Origin: Caulobacteraceae bacterium | Lineage (GTDB): Bacteria; Pseudomonadota; Alphaproteobacteria; Caulobacterales; Caulobacteraceae | Assembly (NCBI GenBank): GCA_947452665.1 | Contig: CANGEH010000106.1 | Location: 1-7,267, forward strand | Reading direction: 5' to 3' | Length of the DNA: 7,267 nucleotides | Translations under genes and position numbers: made by a program | Shown: positions 1 to 5,522 of the stretch, one piece after another | Layout of the letters: each line of letters starts with the position of its first letter | Position numbering within the stretch: the stretch's first letter is position 1 | The notes under the pieces: generated by a model | The model's database searches: none | What the model was told of the DNA's origin: nothing | The model's input: the letters and a program-made list of their open reading frames with translations, nothing else

Positions 1-825
1 CTCAAGGTCGGCACCGGTGTCCCGGACGTGATCGAGATTGATGGTCTAAGGCTAAAACAGGTCTTGCTTAATCTAATCGGCAACGCGATCAAGTTCACGG
101 ACCGGGGCTTAATTCGCGTTACAGTGCGCAGCAATGCGGCGCGCGGGCGGCTCTATATTCGCATTTTTGACACCGGCCGAGGCATTTCACCCGACAAGCA
201 AAAACGTCTGTTTCGCCGCTATTCCCAGATTACGCAGGGCATTCCCAAGGAACAGGTCGGTACCGGACTGGGTCTGGACATTACCCGCAGGCTGGTCGAG
301 GCCATGGGCGGTGAGGTTGGGGTCTCCAGTATTGAAGGTCAGCGCTCTGTGTTCTGGCTGGCCTTGCCTATGGAACCAGCCGCGCTGGACACCGTGTCGG
401 TTGATGAGGCCGTGACGGCACAAACCATCGATCTGCCGCGAAATCTTCGGGTTCTTGTGGCAGACGACAATGCAGTCAATCGCGAATTGCTCAAGATCAT
501 GTTGGCCGACCTGGCCCAAACCGTCATTGAGGCCCATGACGGCCTAGAGGCGGTCGACTGGGCCGTGTCCACGCCGTTTGATGTGATCTTGATGGATATA
601 CGCATGCCGAATATGGACGGGGTTACGGCGACTTCGTTAATTCGGTCTAGCCATGGTGCCAATCGTTCAACCCCGATCATTGCCTTTACCGCCAGCCCCC
701 TGAACCCGCATGATGCTGAGGCCTTCGATCAGGTTGTGGTCAAGCCGATTGTGCCGCGCGATCTCTTGACCACGATTGCCTCCGCCGTTTCGCATGCAGG
801 GCCGCGCTTTACGCAAGTTGCCTAG
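1..825 (+). CDS. Hybrid sensor histidine kinase, C-terminal part (ATPase + receiver)
   Basis: This is the 3' end of a hybrid histidine kinase; the frame is open from base 1, so the sensor region and the phosphoacceptor-His (DHp) domain lie outside the window. Seen in the 274 visible codons: an HATPase_c domain with an N box (NLIGNAIKFT, near nt 70-99), a G1 box (DTGRGI, nt 169-186) and a G2 box (GTGLGL, nt 259-276). A linker rich in acidic and small residues follows, then a receiver domain from about nt 445 with an acidic pair (VADDN), the phosphoacceptor Asp in LMDIRMP at nt 595-597, the conserved Thr in AFTAS and the Lys in VVVKPI at nt 742-744. By family knowledge the kinase phosphorylates its own His and passes phosphate to the receiver Asp, probably as one step of a phosphorelay. 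The stretch between the receiver Thr and Lys is about four residues shorter than in CheY. No output domain follows. The signal and partners are unknown. It ends 76 bases before the next gene, and no convincing terminator separates them. Confidence 0.93.
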   Translation, partial: LKVGTGVPDVIEIDGLRLKQVLLNLIGNAIKFTDRGLIRVTVRSNAARGRLYIRIFDTGRGISPDKQKRLFRRYSQITQGIPKEQVGTGLGLDITRRLVEAMGGEVGVSSIEGQRSVFWLALPMEPAALDTVSVDEAVTAQTIDLPRNLRVLVADDNAVNRELLKIMLADLAQTVIEAHDGLEAVDWAVSTPFDVILMDIRMPNMDGVTATSLIRSSHGANRSTPIIAFTASPLNPHDAEAFDQVVVKPIVPRDLLTTIASAVSHAGPRFTQVA

Positions 826-890
826 GGCGGGGCGGGTGATTTTAATCATCCAGCCGCGACGGATTATCATGGCGGTCGCGTTAAAGGCTC

Positions 891-896
891 AGGAGG
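891..896 (+). promoter_or_regulatory. Strong Shine-Dalgarno for upstream EF-hand start
   Basis: AGGAGG lies five bases before the ATG at 902. It is a near-perfect anti-16S match and is the main reason for choosing 902 as the start of the EF-hand gene. A second in-frame ATG with its own site follows 27 bases later. Confidence 0.7.
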
Positions 897-901
897 GTAG
901 T

Positions 902-1444
902 ATGGCCTTCCCGTTTAGGAGATTTCTGATGAAGCGACTCATTTTGGCCGCAGGCCTTGGATTGATCATGGTTGGATCGGCCTCGGCAGATCCCGCGAGC
1001 ATGGCGGGAACCGACAAAAAGCCCAAGGCGGATGCGAATAAGGATGGCAAGATCAGCCTTTCCGAGTTTCAAAAATCTCACCTTGATCGGATGATGAAGC
1101 TCGACACCAATCAGGACGGCAAGATCAGCGAAACGGAGTTTATGGCTATGAAGCCAAAGATGGGCCCCGATGCCCCTCCACCTCCGCCCCCCGGCATGGA
1201 TGCCAAATCTATGGATCACAAGATGGGGATGGGCCCCGATCATAAAGAGCATCAATCCATGATGTTTGACCTGATGGACCGCAATGATGACGGCGCGATC
1301 ACGGCCGATGAAATCAGCGCCCTGTCCGCTAAACAGTTTAAACGCATGGACAAGAATGCCGATGGCTTCTTGACCCCGGACGAGCGGCCCAATTGGGGCA
1401 AGCGCGGCCCAAAACATGACCATGATGGTCCTGAGCCCAAATAA
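902..1444 (+). CDS. Secreted four-EF-hand calcium-binding protein with Met/His-rich linker
   Basis: This is a 180-residue exported protein. The N-terminus (MAFPFRRFLMKRLILAAG...) has a basic n-region, a hydrophobic core and a signal peptidase I-like ASA|DP site after about residue 29, so it should be periplasmic or secreted. Four full 12-residue EF-hand loops are visible: DANKDGKISLSE (44-55), DTNQDGKISETE (68-79), DRNDDGAITADE (126-137) and DKNADGFLTPDE (150-161). All keep the D-x-[ND]-x-D-G pattern and the final Glu, so Ca2+ binding is expected. The two pairs are joined by a six-proline run (92-97) and a Met/His-rich stretch (about 99-121, including MDHKMGMG). Such stretches are seen in copper- or nickel-handling proteins, but a second metal role here is inference. 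The gene opens the sigma-factor operon and its last 29 bases overlap the next gene. The alternative start at 929 gives 171 residues. The exact function is not known. Confidence 0.88.
   Translation: MAFPFRRFLMKRLILAAGLGLIMVGSASADPASMAGTDKKPKADANKDGKISLSEFQKSHLDRMMKLDTNQDGKISETEFMAMKPKMGPDAPPPPPPGMDAKSMDHKMGMGPDHKEHQSMMFDLMDRNDDGAITADEISALSAKQFKRMDKNADGFLTPDERPNWGKRGPKHDHDGPEPK
917..922 (+). promoter_or_regulatory. Second Shine-Dalgarno, for ATG at 929
   Basis: AGGAGA sits six bases before the in-frame ATG at 929. Starting here would give MKRLILAAG..., a classic compact signal peptide. The sequence alone cannot say which of the two sites dominates; both products would have the same predicted mature form. 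Confidence 0.55.
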
Positions 1445-2066
1445 CTCAGGCTTGTCTAATCGGGACCCTGCGAATGACTTGCGGGGCCCCGGTTGGACAG
1501 GCAAGCTTGGCCAAGCCGTGCTTGATCCTGATGCTGACATGGTGGCGCGGCTGGGTCGGGGCGATCCCGCCGCTATCGAGACCCTTATGAACCGCAAGCT
1601 GCCAAGACTATTGGCGCTGGCGAGGCGCTTATTGGGCGATGCGGCCGAGGCTGAGGATGTCGCTCAGGAGGCCCTCGTTCGGGCTTGGAAACAGGCACCA
1701 AGCTGGACGCCCGGCCCCGCGCGGTTTGATACCTGGCTGCACAAGGTGGCGCTCAATCTTTGTTATGACCGTTTAAGGCGACCACGGCTGGTATCGGATG
1801 CGGGCCTGCCGGAAACCATTGATCCAGGACCCGCCCCCGATGCAGGGCTGTTGGCCCAAGATCGCCAGGCGCGGGTCGAGGCGGCCCTGCAGGCCCTGCC
1901 ACCGCGCCAAAGGGAGGCGATCGTGCTTTGCTATTATCAAGACCTCGGCAATCAGACCGCCGCTGACCTGATGAAGGTCAGTATTGAGGCGCTCGAGAGC
2001 CTGTTATCGCGAGGCCGCAGGGCGCTGCGCGCTTCGCTAATTGACCTGTCCGGACCCAAGCCATGA
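1416..2066 (+). CDS. ECF-family RNA polymerase sigma factor
   Basis: This is a 216-residue extracytoplasmic-function (group 4) sigma factor, which would direct RNA polymerase to a specific promoter set when released from its anti-sigma factor. Seen: a sigma-2 region at about residues 62-124 with the typical helix DAAEAEDVAQEALVRAW and the following FDTWLHKVALNLCYDRLRR segment; a variable linker (125-150); and a sigma-4 region at about 153-206 with LPPRQREAIVL, a helix-turn-helix-like segment and a basic end (LLSRGRRALRASL). Regions 1 and 3 are absent, as expected for ECF factors. The start is uncertain. ATG 1416 lies inside the preceding gene without a clear ribosome site; ATGs at 1422 and 1425 and a GTG at 1518 are alternatives. 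The 40 or so residues before sigma-2 are longer than usual. The stop overlaps the next start as ATGA, implying coupled translation with the putative anti-sigma factor. ECF operons are often autoregulated, but no recognisable ECF promoter was found upstream. Confidence 0.92.
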   Translation: MTMMVLSPNNSGLSNRDPANDLRGPGWTGKLGQAVLDPDADMVARLGRGDPAAIETLMNRKLPRLLALARRLLGDAAEAEDVAQEALVRAWKQAPSWTPGPARFDTWLHKVALNLCYDRLRRPRLVSDAGLPETIDPGPAPDAGLLAQDRQARVEAALQALPPRQREAIVLCYYQDLGNQTAADLMKVSIEALESLLSRGRRALRASLIDLSGPKP

Positions 2067-2488
2067 CGCCCGACCGCTTTACAGCCCTGTCCCAGACCTA
2101 TGGCGGCCATATTGACCGTTGGCCGGTGAATGAGCGCTCGGAGGCGATACGGCTGTGTCAGGACCGGCCCCAATGGACCGCCCAGGTCTTGAGCGAGGCG
2201 GCGGGCCTTGATGACCTGCTCGATGCTCTTGGACTAGACGCGCCTTCGACTGATTTGCGCCAGCGCATTTATGCCCGCCTGCAGCCAGGTCCTGCTCGGC
2301 TTCCCCTAGGCCCGAGGGGCTGGGGTTTTGGTATAGCGGCGGCCAGCCTCGCCGGTGTGATTTGCGGCGCGGCCCTGATGAACCTCGCCGCGCCCGACCT
2401 GACCAAAGACGCCGTGGTGGTCAGTGCCCTAGGCGATCAGGGCAGCGATCTTGATTTGAGCAATACCAGCGCCAAGGAGCCCCTATGA
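2063..2488 (+). CDS. Putative single-pass membrane anti-sigma factor
   Basis: This is a 141-residue protein with a soluble N-terminal part (1-85), one hydrophobic segment at about 88-109 (GFGIAAASLAGVICGAALMN) and a short acidic C-terminal tail (110-141). With the positively charged side before the segment, the N-terminus should face the cytoplasm and the tail the periplasm. The start MTPDRFTALSQTYGGHIDRWP resembles small proteins often encoded beside alphaproteobacterial ECF sigma factors; this is recalled, not searched. It has no HxxxCxxC zinc anti-sigma motif, so it is not a canonical ZAS-type factor. The anti-sigma role rests on its position (start overlapping the sigma stop as ATGA), its topology, and the periplasmic sensor encoded next, again overlapping as ATGA. 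In CnrYXH the anti-sigma factor is likewise a membrane protein that holds the sigma factor. It could instead be an unrelated membrane protein of the same operon. Confidence 0.72.
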   Translation: MTPDRFTALSQTYGGHIDRWPVNERSEAIRLCQDRPQWTAQVLSEAAGLDDLLDALGLDAPSTDLRQRIYARLQPGPARLPLGPRGWGFGIAAASLAGVICGAALMNLAAPDLTKDAVVVSALGDQGSDLDLSNTSAKEPL

Positions 2489-3030
2489 GCCCGCGCAACT
2501 TGAAAATCCTATTGGCCGTGTCGGTCTTGCTGAATGTGTTTGTCTTGGCGGCGATTTGCGGCGGGCTATTGATGGGGCATCGCTTGGTGCACGAAATAGG
2601 ACCGGGACGCGGTAATCCCATGATGCGGGCCGCTCAGCATATGCCAGAGGCCGAACAGCAGGCCTTTCACCGCCAGATGCGCGCGGTTGCGGCCCAGACC
2701 CTTCCGGCCATTACCGAGGCCCGCAAGGCGCGGGATGCCGCAGCCGATGGTTTGATCGCGCTCAAGCCTGATGCCGCAAGGATTAAGCAAGACCTCGCCC
2801 GCGCCCGTGCGGCGGAGTCCTTGGCGCGTGGCCAGATGGAGGATGCGCTTGTTCAGTTCGCTGTGACCTTGGAGCCCAAGGCGCGTGAGCGACTGGCAGA
2901 CGGCCTAAGGCGCGCCGCGCCCAGGCATGGACGGCACATGATGATGGATGGACCGCCTGGACCGCCGCCTGGAGCGCCACCGCCCCCTAGACCCTTAGAC
3001 GCCCCCCCGCCTTTAGAGCCGCCGCAATAA
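2485..3030 (+). CDS. ZraP/CnrX-like periplasmic metal sensor, membrane-anchored
   Basis: This is a 181-residue protein with an uncleaved-looking N-terminal signal anchor (about 7-30, LKILLAVSVLLNVFVLAAIC), so the rest should be periplasmic. The body (about 48-145) is a helical, Arg/Ala/Gln-rich hairpin ending in LEPKARERLADGLRR. This pattern fits the heavy-metal resistance/CpxP-ZraP-CnrX type of sensor. Candidate ligands are visible: HxxxH at residues 32 and 36 just after the membrane segment, and His148, His151 and Met152-154 near the end of the body. CnrX also uses a His pair in its first helix and His/Met near its C-terminus, but exact equivalence is not shown. The C-terminal tail (157-181) is very proline-rich and partly encoded opposite the end of pheT. 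Expected role by analogy: it senses periplasmic metal or envelope stress and controls the neighbouring membrane protein and hence the sigma factor. The start overlaps the previous stop as ATGA. Confidence 0.8.
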   Translation: MSPRNLKILLAVSVLLNVFVLAAICGGLLMGHRLVHEIGPGRGNPMMRAAQHMPEAEQQAFHRQMRAVAAQTLPAITEARKARDAAADGLIALKPDAARIKQDLARARAAESLARGQMEDALVQFAVTLEPKARERLADGLRRAAPRHGRHMMMDGPPGPPPGAPPPPRPLDAPPPLEPPQ

Positions 3031-5371
3031 TCTTGGCCGACAAGGCCTCGATCTCGGCCTCGGTCAGGGTCTTTTCCTTGGGCGCGATAGAGACTTCCAG
3101 CGCGACCGATTTGTGACCTGGCTCTATGCCGGAACCTTGATAGACATCAAACACGCGCGCGCCACTGATCAGGGCCTTGTCGGCGCCAATCACGGCCTTG
3201 ACCAGATCGCCTGCGATCTGATCGACGGGCACGATAAAGGCAAAGTCCCGGCTCAGGGGCATGAGGCTCGAGGCCTCATAGCCCGGCCTTGCCTTGGACT
3301 TGCGGCGCTGTTCGGGTACGCCGTCCAGCCAAAGCTCAAACGCGTAAACTGGTCCATCGACATCAAGCGCCGACAAAATGCGTGGGTGCAGGGCGCCAAA
3401 TTCGGCGATCACGGCCTTGGGACCCAATTGCAGCCTTGCCGAACGACCCGGATGCCACCAGGGCGAGGCACTGCCCTGAACGGTTTGCAGCGAGGCCGTG
3501 GGTGCGCCCAAATCATCAAGCAGGGCCAAGAGGTCGGCCTTGATGCTAAAGACATCTTCGCCAGCCCCACCGTCCCAGCGCCTGGGCGCATGCGGGGCGA
3601 TCAAGGCGGTGATGGCCGTGCGCTGATCCTTTGGCCGATCGCCAGCAAAGACGGGGCCGACCTCGAACAGGGCGCAGTCGGCAAAGCCGCGCTTGGCATT
3701 GCGGCCCGCCGCCTCGATCAGGTTTGGCAAGATGGAGGGGCGCATACAGTCCAGATCCGACGCGATCGGATTGGACAGGACTACAGCGGCGCTGCCACCC
3801 CCAAACAATTCGGCGGTCTTGCGGGCCGTAAACGACCAGGTCACGGCCTCGCTATAGCCCATGGCCGCCAGGGCGCGCCTGCCCATCCGGGCGCGGTTTT
3901 GGCGCGGCGTAAGGACCCCGCTGCTGGTCGCATTGACGGGAGGCAGGGGCGTCGAGGGCAGGGCCCCATAGCCGACAATCCGCGCAACCTCTTCAACCAG
4001 ATCCGCCTTGCCCTCAATATCGCGCCGCCAGCTGGGCGGGGTGACGGACAGGTTGGCGCCTGACCCGCTGATCGTGCAGCCAAGCCTTGTCAGCACATCC
4101 AGACTAGTGGCTGCATCGACACTGAGACCAGACAGGCGCGTGACATAGGCCGGGTCAAAGGCAATGGCTCCGGGGGGCGCCGGGGCCTGACCTGCCACCT
4201 TAATCTCCGAAGGCTCGCCGCCGCACAGCTCCAGGATCAGCTTGGTGGCCAGGTCTAGGCCCGGCACGATAAAGCCGGTATCGACCGTACGGGCAAAGCG
4301 GTATTGGGCATCGGACGCTATGCCTGTGGCCCGGCCAGTTTGCGCGGTGCGCAGGGGGTCAAACCATGCGCTTTCGACAAACACCTCGGAGGTCTCGTCG
4401 CTACAGCCGGTGCTTTCGCCGCCCATGACGCCGCCAAGGCCCAGCGCGCCAGAGCTATCGGCAATGACGCACATCTCGGCCGTCAGAGCATAGGTCTTGC
4501 CATCTAGGGCCAGCAGGGATTCCTCGCCCTGGCCCAGCCGTGCCTCAACAAACCCGCCGACAAGCTTGCCCGCATCATAGACGTGCAGGGGCCTTGCGCG
4601 GTCATAGGACAAGAGGTTGGTAACATCGACCAGGGCATTTATCGAGCGCAGGCCAATGGCCTTGAGCTGGGCCTGCAGCCAGTCGGGCGAGGGGCCGTTC
4701 TTGACCTTGCGGATCAGACGCCCGGCAAAGACGGGGCAGGCGTCCGGCGCGGTCAGGCGAATATCAATCGGGCAGGGGAAGGTGCCCGGAACCGGCGCAA
4801 CGGTCTGATCCTTGAGCGTGCCAAGGCCCGCCGCAGCCAGATCGCGAGCAATACCAGCGACGCCGAGCCAATCGGGGCGGTTGGGCGTGACCTCAAAATC
4901 AATCACCGCTTCAAGGCCCAGCGCCGCAGCCACGGGCGTACCAACGGCCAGATCATCGGCCAGTTCCATAATGCCGTCAGACTCTTCGGCGGTTTCCAGC
5001 TCGGCCGCAGAACAAAGCATGCCGTTGGAAACAACGCCGCGCACGGGTTTTTCAACCAGGGTGACATCCAGACCCGGCACATAGGCCCCAATCGGGGCAT
5101 AGATGGTGGTCAGGCCCGTGCGCGCATTGGGCGCGCCGCAGACTATTTCCTTGCGCCCATCGGCTGTATCAACCTGGCAGACGCGCAGACGGTCGGCATT
5201 GGGATGCTGCTCGGCTGAGACAATCTTGGCGACGGTAAAGGCGGCCAGCTTCTTAGCCGGATCCTCGACATGCTCGACCTCTAGACCGGCCATGGTCATG
5301 GCCTCGACAATGTCTTGCACCGAGGCGGTGGTCTCAAGATGCTGCTTAAGCCAGGAGAGGGTGAATTTCAT
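2987..5371 (-). CDS. pheT: Phenylalanyl-tRNA synthetase beta subunit
   Basis: This is the beta subunit of the alpha2-beta2 enzyme that charges tRNA-Phe in the cytoplasm. At 794 residues it has the usual bacterial length. Domains seen: an N-terminal segment MKFTLSWLKQHL; an OB-fold tRNA-binding domain (about 41-150, with HPNADRLRVCQVD and SNGMLCSAAEL); the B3/B4 editing domain (about 215-385, with NALVDVTNLL, PLHVYD and FVESAWFDP, which places Thr251, His263 and Glu333 where editing-site residues are expected); the B5 domain (about 402-475, with PSWRRDIEGKADLVEEVARIVGY); a catalytic-like core (about 490-680); and the FDX-ACB anticodon-binding domain (about 701-794, from SSLMPLSRDFAF to GGRLRV). 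Editing of Tyr-tRNA-Phe therefore looks intact. ATG 5371 matches the family N-terminus, but its ribosome site is weak. The gene follows pheS after an unusually long 151-base gap filled with inverted repeats, and its last 44 bases overlap the convergent sensor gene. Confidence 0.98.
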   Translation of the reverse strand: MKFTLSWLKQHLETTASVQDIVEAMTMAGLEVEHVEDPAKKLAAFTVAKIVSAEQHPNADRLRVCQVDTADGRKEIVCGAPNARTGLTTIYAPIGAYVPGLDVTLVEKPVRGVVSNGMLCSAAELETAEESDGIMELADDLAVGTPVAAALGLEAVIDFEVTPNRPDWLGVAGIARDLAAAGLGTLKDQTVAPVPGTFPCPIDIRLTAPDACPVFAGRLIRKVKNGPSPDWLQAQLKAIGLRSINALVDVTNLLSYDRARPLHVYDAGKLVGGFVEARLGQGEESLLALDGKTYALTAEMCVIADSSGALGLGGVMGGESTGCSDETSEVFVESAWFDPLRTAQTGRATGIASDAQYRFARTVDTGFIVPGLDLATKLILELCGGEPSEIKVAGQAPAPPGAIAFDPAYVTRLSGLSVDAATSLDVLTRLGCTISGSGANLSVTPPSWRRDIEGKADLVEEVARIVGYGALPSTPLPPVNATSSGVLTPRQNRARMGRRALAAMGYSEAVTWSFTARKTAELFGGGSAAVVLSNPIASDLDCMRPSILPNLIEAAGRNAKRGFADCALFEVGPVFAGDRPKDQRTAITALIAPHAPRRWDGGAGEDVFSIKADLLALLDDLGAPTASLQTVQGSASPWWHPGRSARLQLGPKAVIAEFGALHPRILSALDVDGPVYAFELWLDGVPEQRRKSKARPGYEASSLMPLSRDFAFIVPVDQIAGDLVKAVIGADKALISGARVFDVYQGSGIEPGHKSVALEVSIAPKEKTLTEAEIEALSAKIIAAALKAGGRLRV

Positions 5372-5404
5372 GCTGTGTACTCAGTATGGGATGTGCGAGG
5401 GGCT

Positions 5405-5450
5405 GCCCCCTCCACCGCTTCGCGGTCCCCCTCCCCCAGAGGGGGAGGAT
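5405..5450 (+). repeat. REP-like hairpin unit A (inverted partner of unit B)
   Basis: This GC-rich unit lies in the pheS-pheT gap and has two small hairpins. The first is ACCGC-TTC-GCGGT (5414-5426). The second is CCTCCCCC-AGA-GGGGGAGG (5430-5448), an 8-bp stem. The same unit recurs in reverse orientation at 5464-5508 with paired base changes that keep both stems. Similar C-rich palindromes are dispersed in some alphaproteobacterial genomes, as recalled without a search. It is probably a REP/BIME-like intergenic element, and it might stabilise or fold the pheS-pheT messenger. Confidence 0.85.
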
Positions 5451-5463
5451 TAGAAACCGTAAA

Positions 5464-5508
5464 TTTTCCCCCTCTGGGGGAAATACCGGCGAAGCCGGGG
5501 AAGGGGGC
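5464..5508 (-). repeat. REP-like hairpin unit B (inverted copy of unit A)
   Basis: This is an inverted copy of the unit at 5405-5450, ending about 14 bases from the pheS stop. Its hairpins are TTTCCCCC-TCT-GGGGGAAA (5465-5483) and CCGGC-GAA-GCCGG (5486-5498). The 13-base core CCCCCTCTGGGGG (5468-5480) is the exact reverse complement of the core at 5433-5445, and AGGGGGC (5502-5508) pairs with GCCCCCT (5405-5411). The two units could therefore also fold into one long stem-loop. After pheS the structure has little T-run, so it is not a standard terminator on the minus strand. Confidence 0.83.
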
Positions 5509-5522
5509 TGGACGCGGTGCCA

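Noticed and set aside
28..825. GTG at 28 as a true start of the kinase gene
   Set aside because: The frame is open to base 1 and the residues before it fit the kinase ATPase domain; the gene clearly begins outside the window.
841..870. Sigma-70-like promoter (TTTAAT ... TATCAT)
   Set aside because: Both boxes are poor matches and the spacing was chosen to fit; not enough to annotate.
776..901. Extension of the EF-hand frame upstream to 776
   Set aside because: It overlaps the kinase gene, has no ribosome site, and would bury the signal peptide behind 42 residues.
881..1597. Long minus-strand open frame opposite the EF-hand and sigma genes
   Set aside because: It shows no family resemblance and lies opposite two well-supported genes; typical of high-GC antisense frames.
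3113..4063. 316-codon plus-strand open frame opposite pheT
   Set aside because: Its composition mirrors pheT codons, with no recognisable domain and no ribosome site; judged a shadow frame.
4583..5218. 211-codon plus-strand open frame opposite pheT
   Set aside because: Same reasoning: antisense shadow of the tRNA-binding and editing region of pheT.
5405..5508. CRISPR array
   Set aside because: Only two units, in inverted rather than direct orientation, and no spacer pattern.
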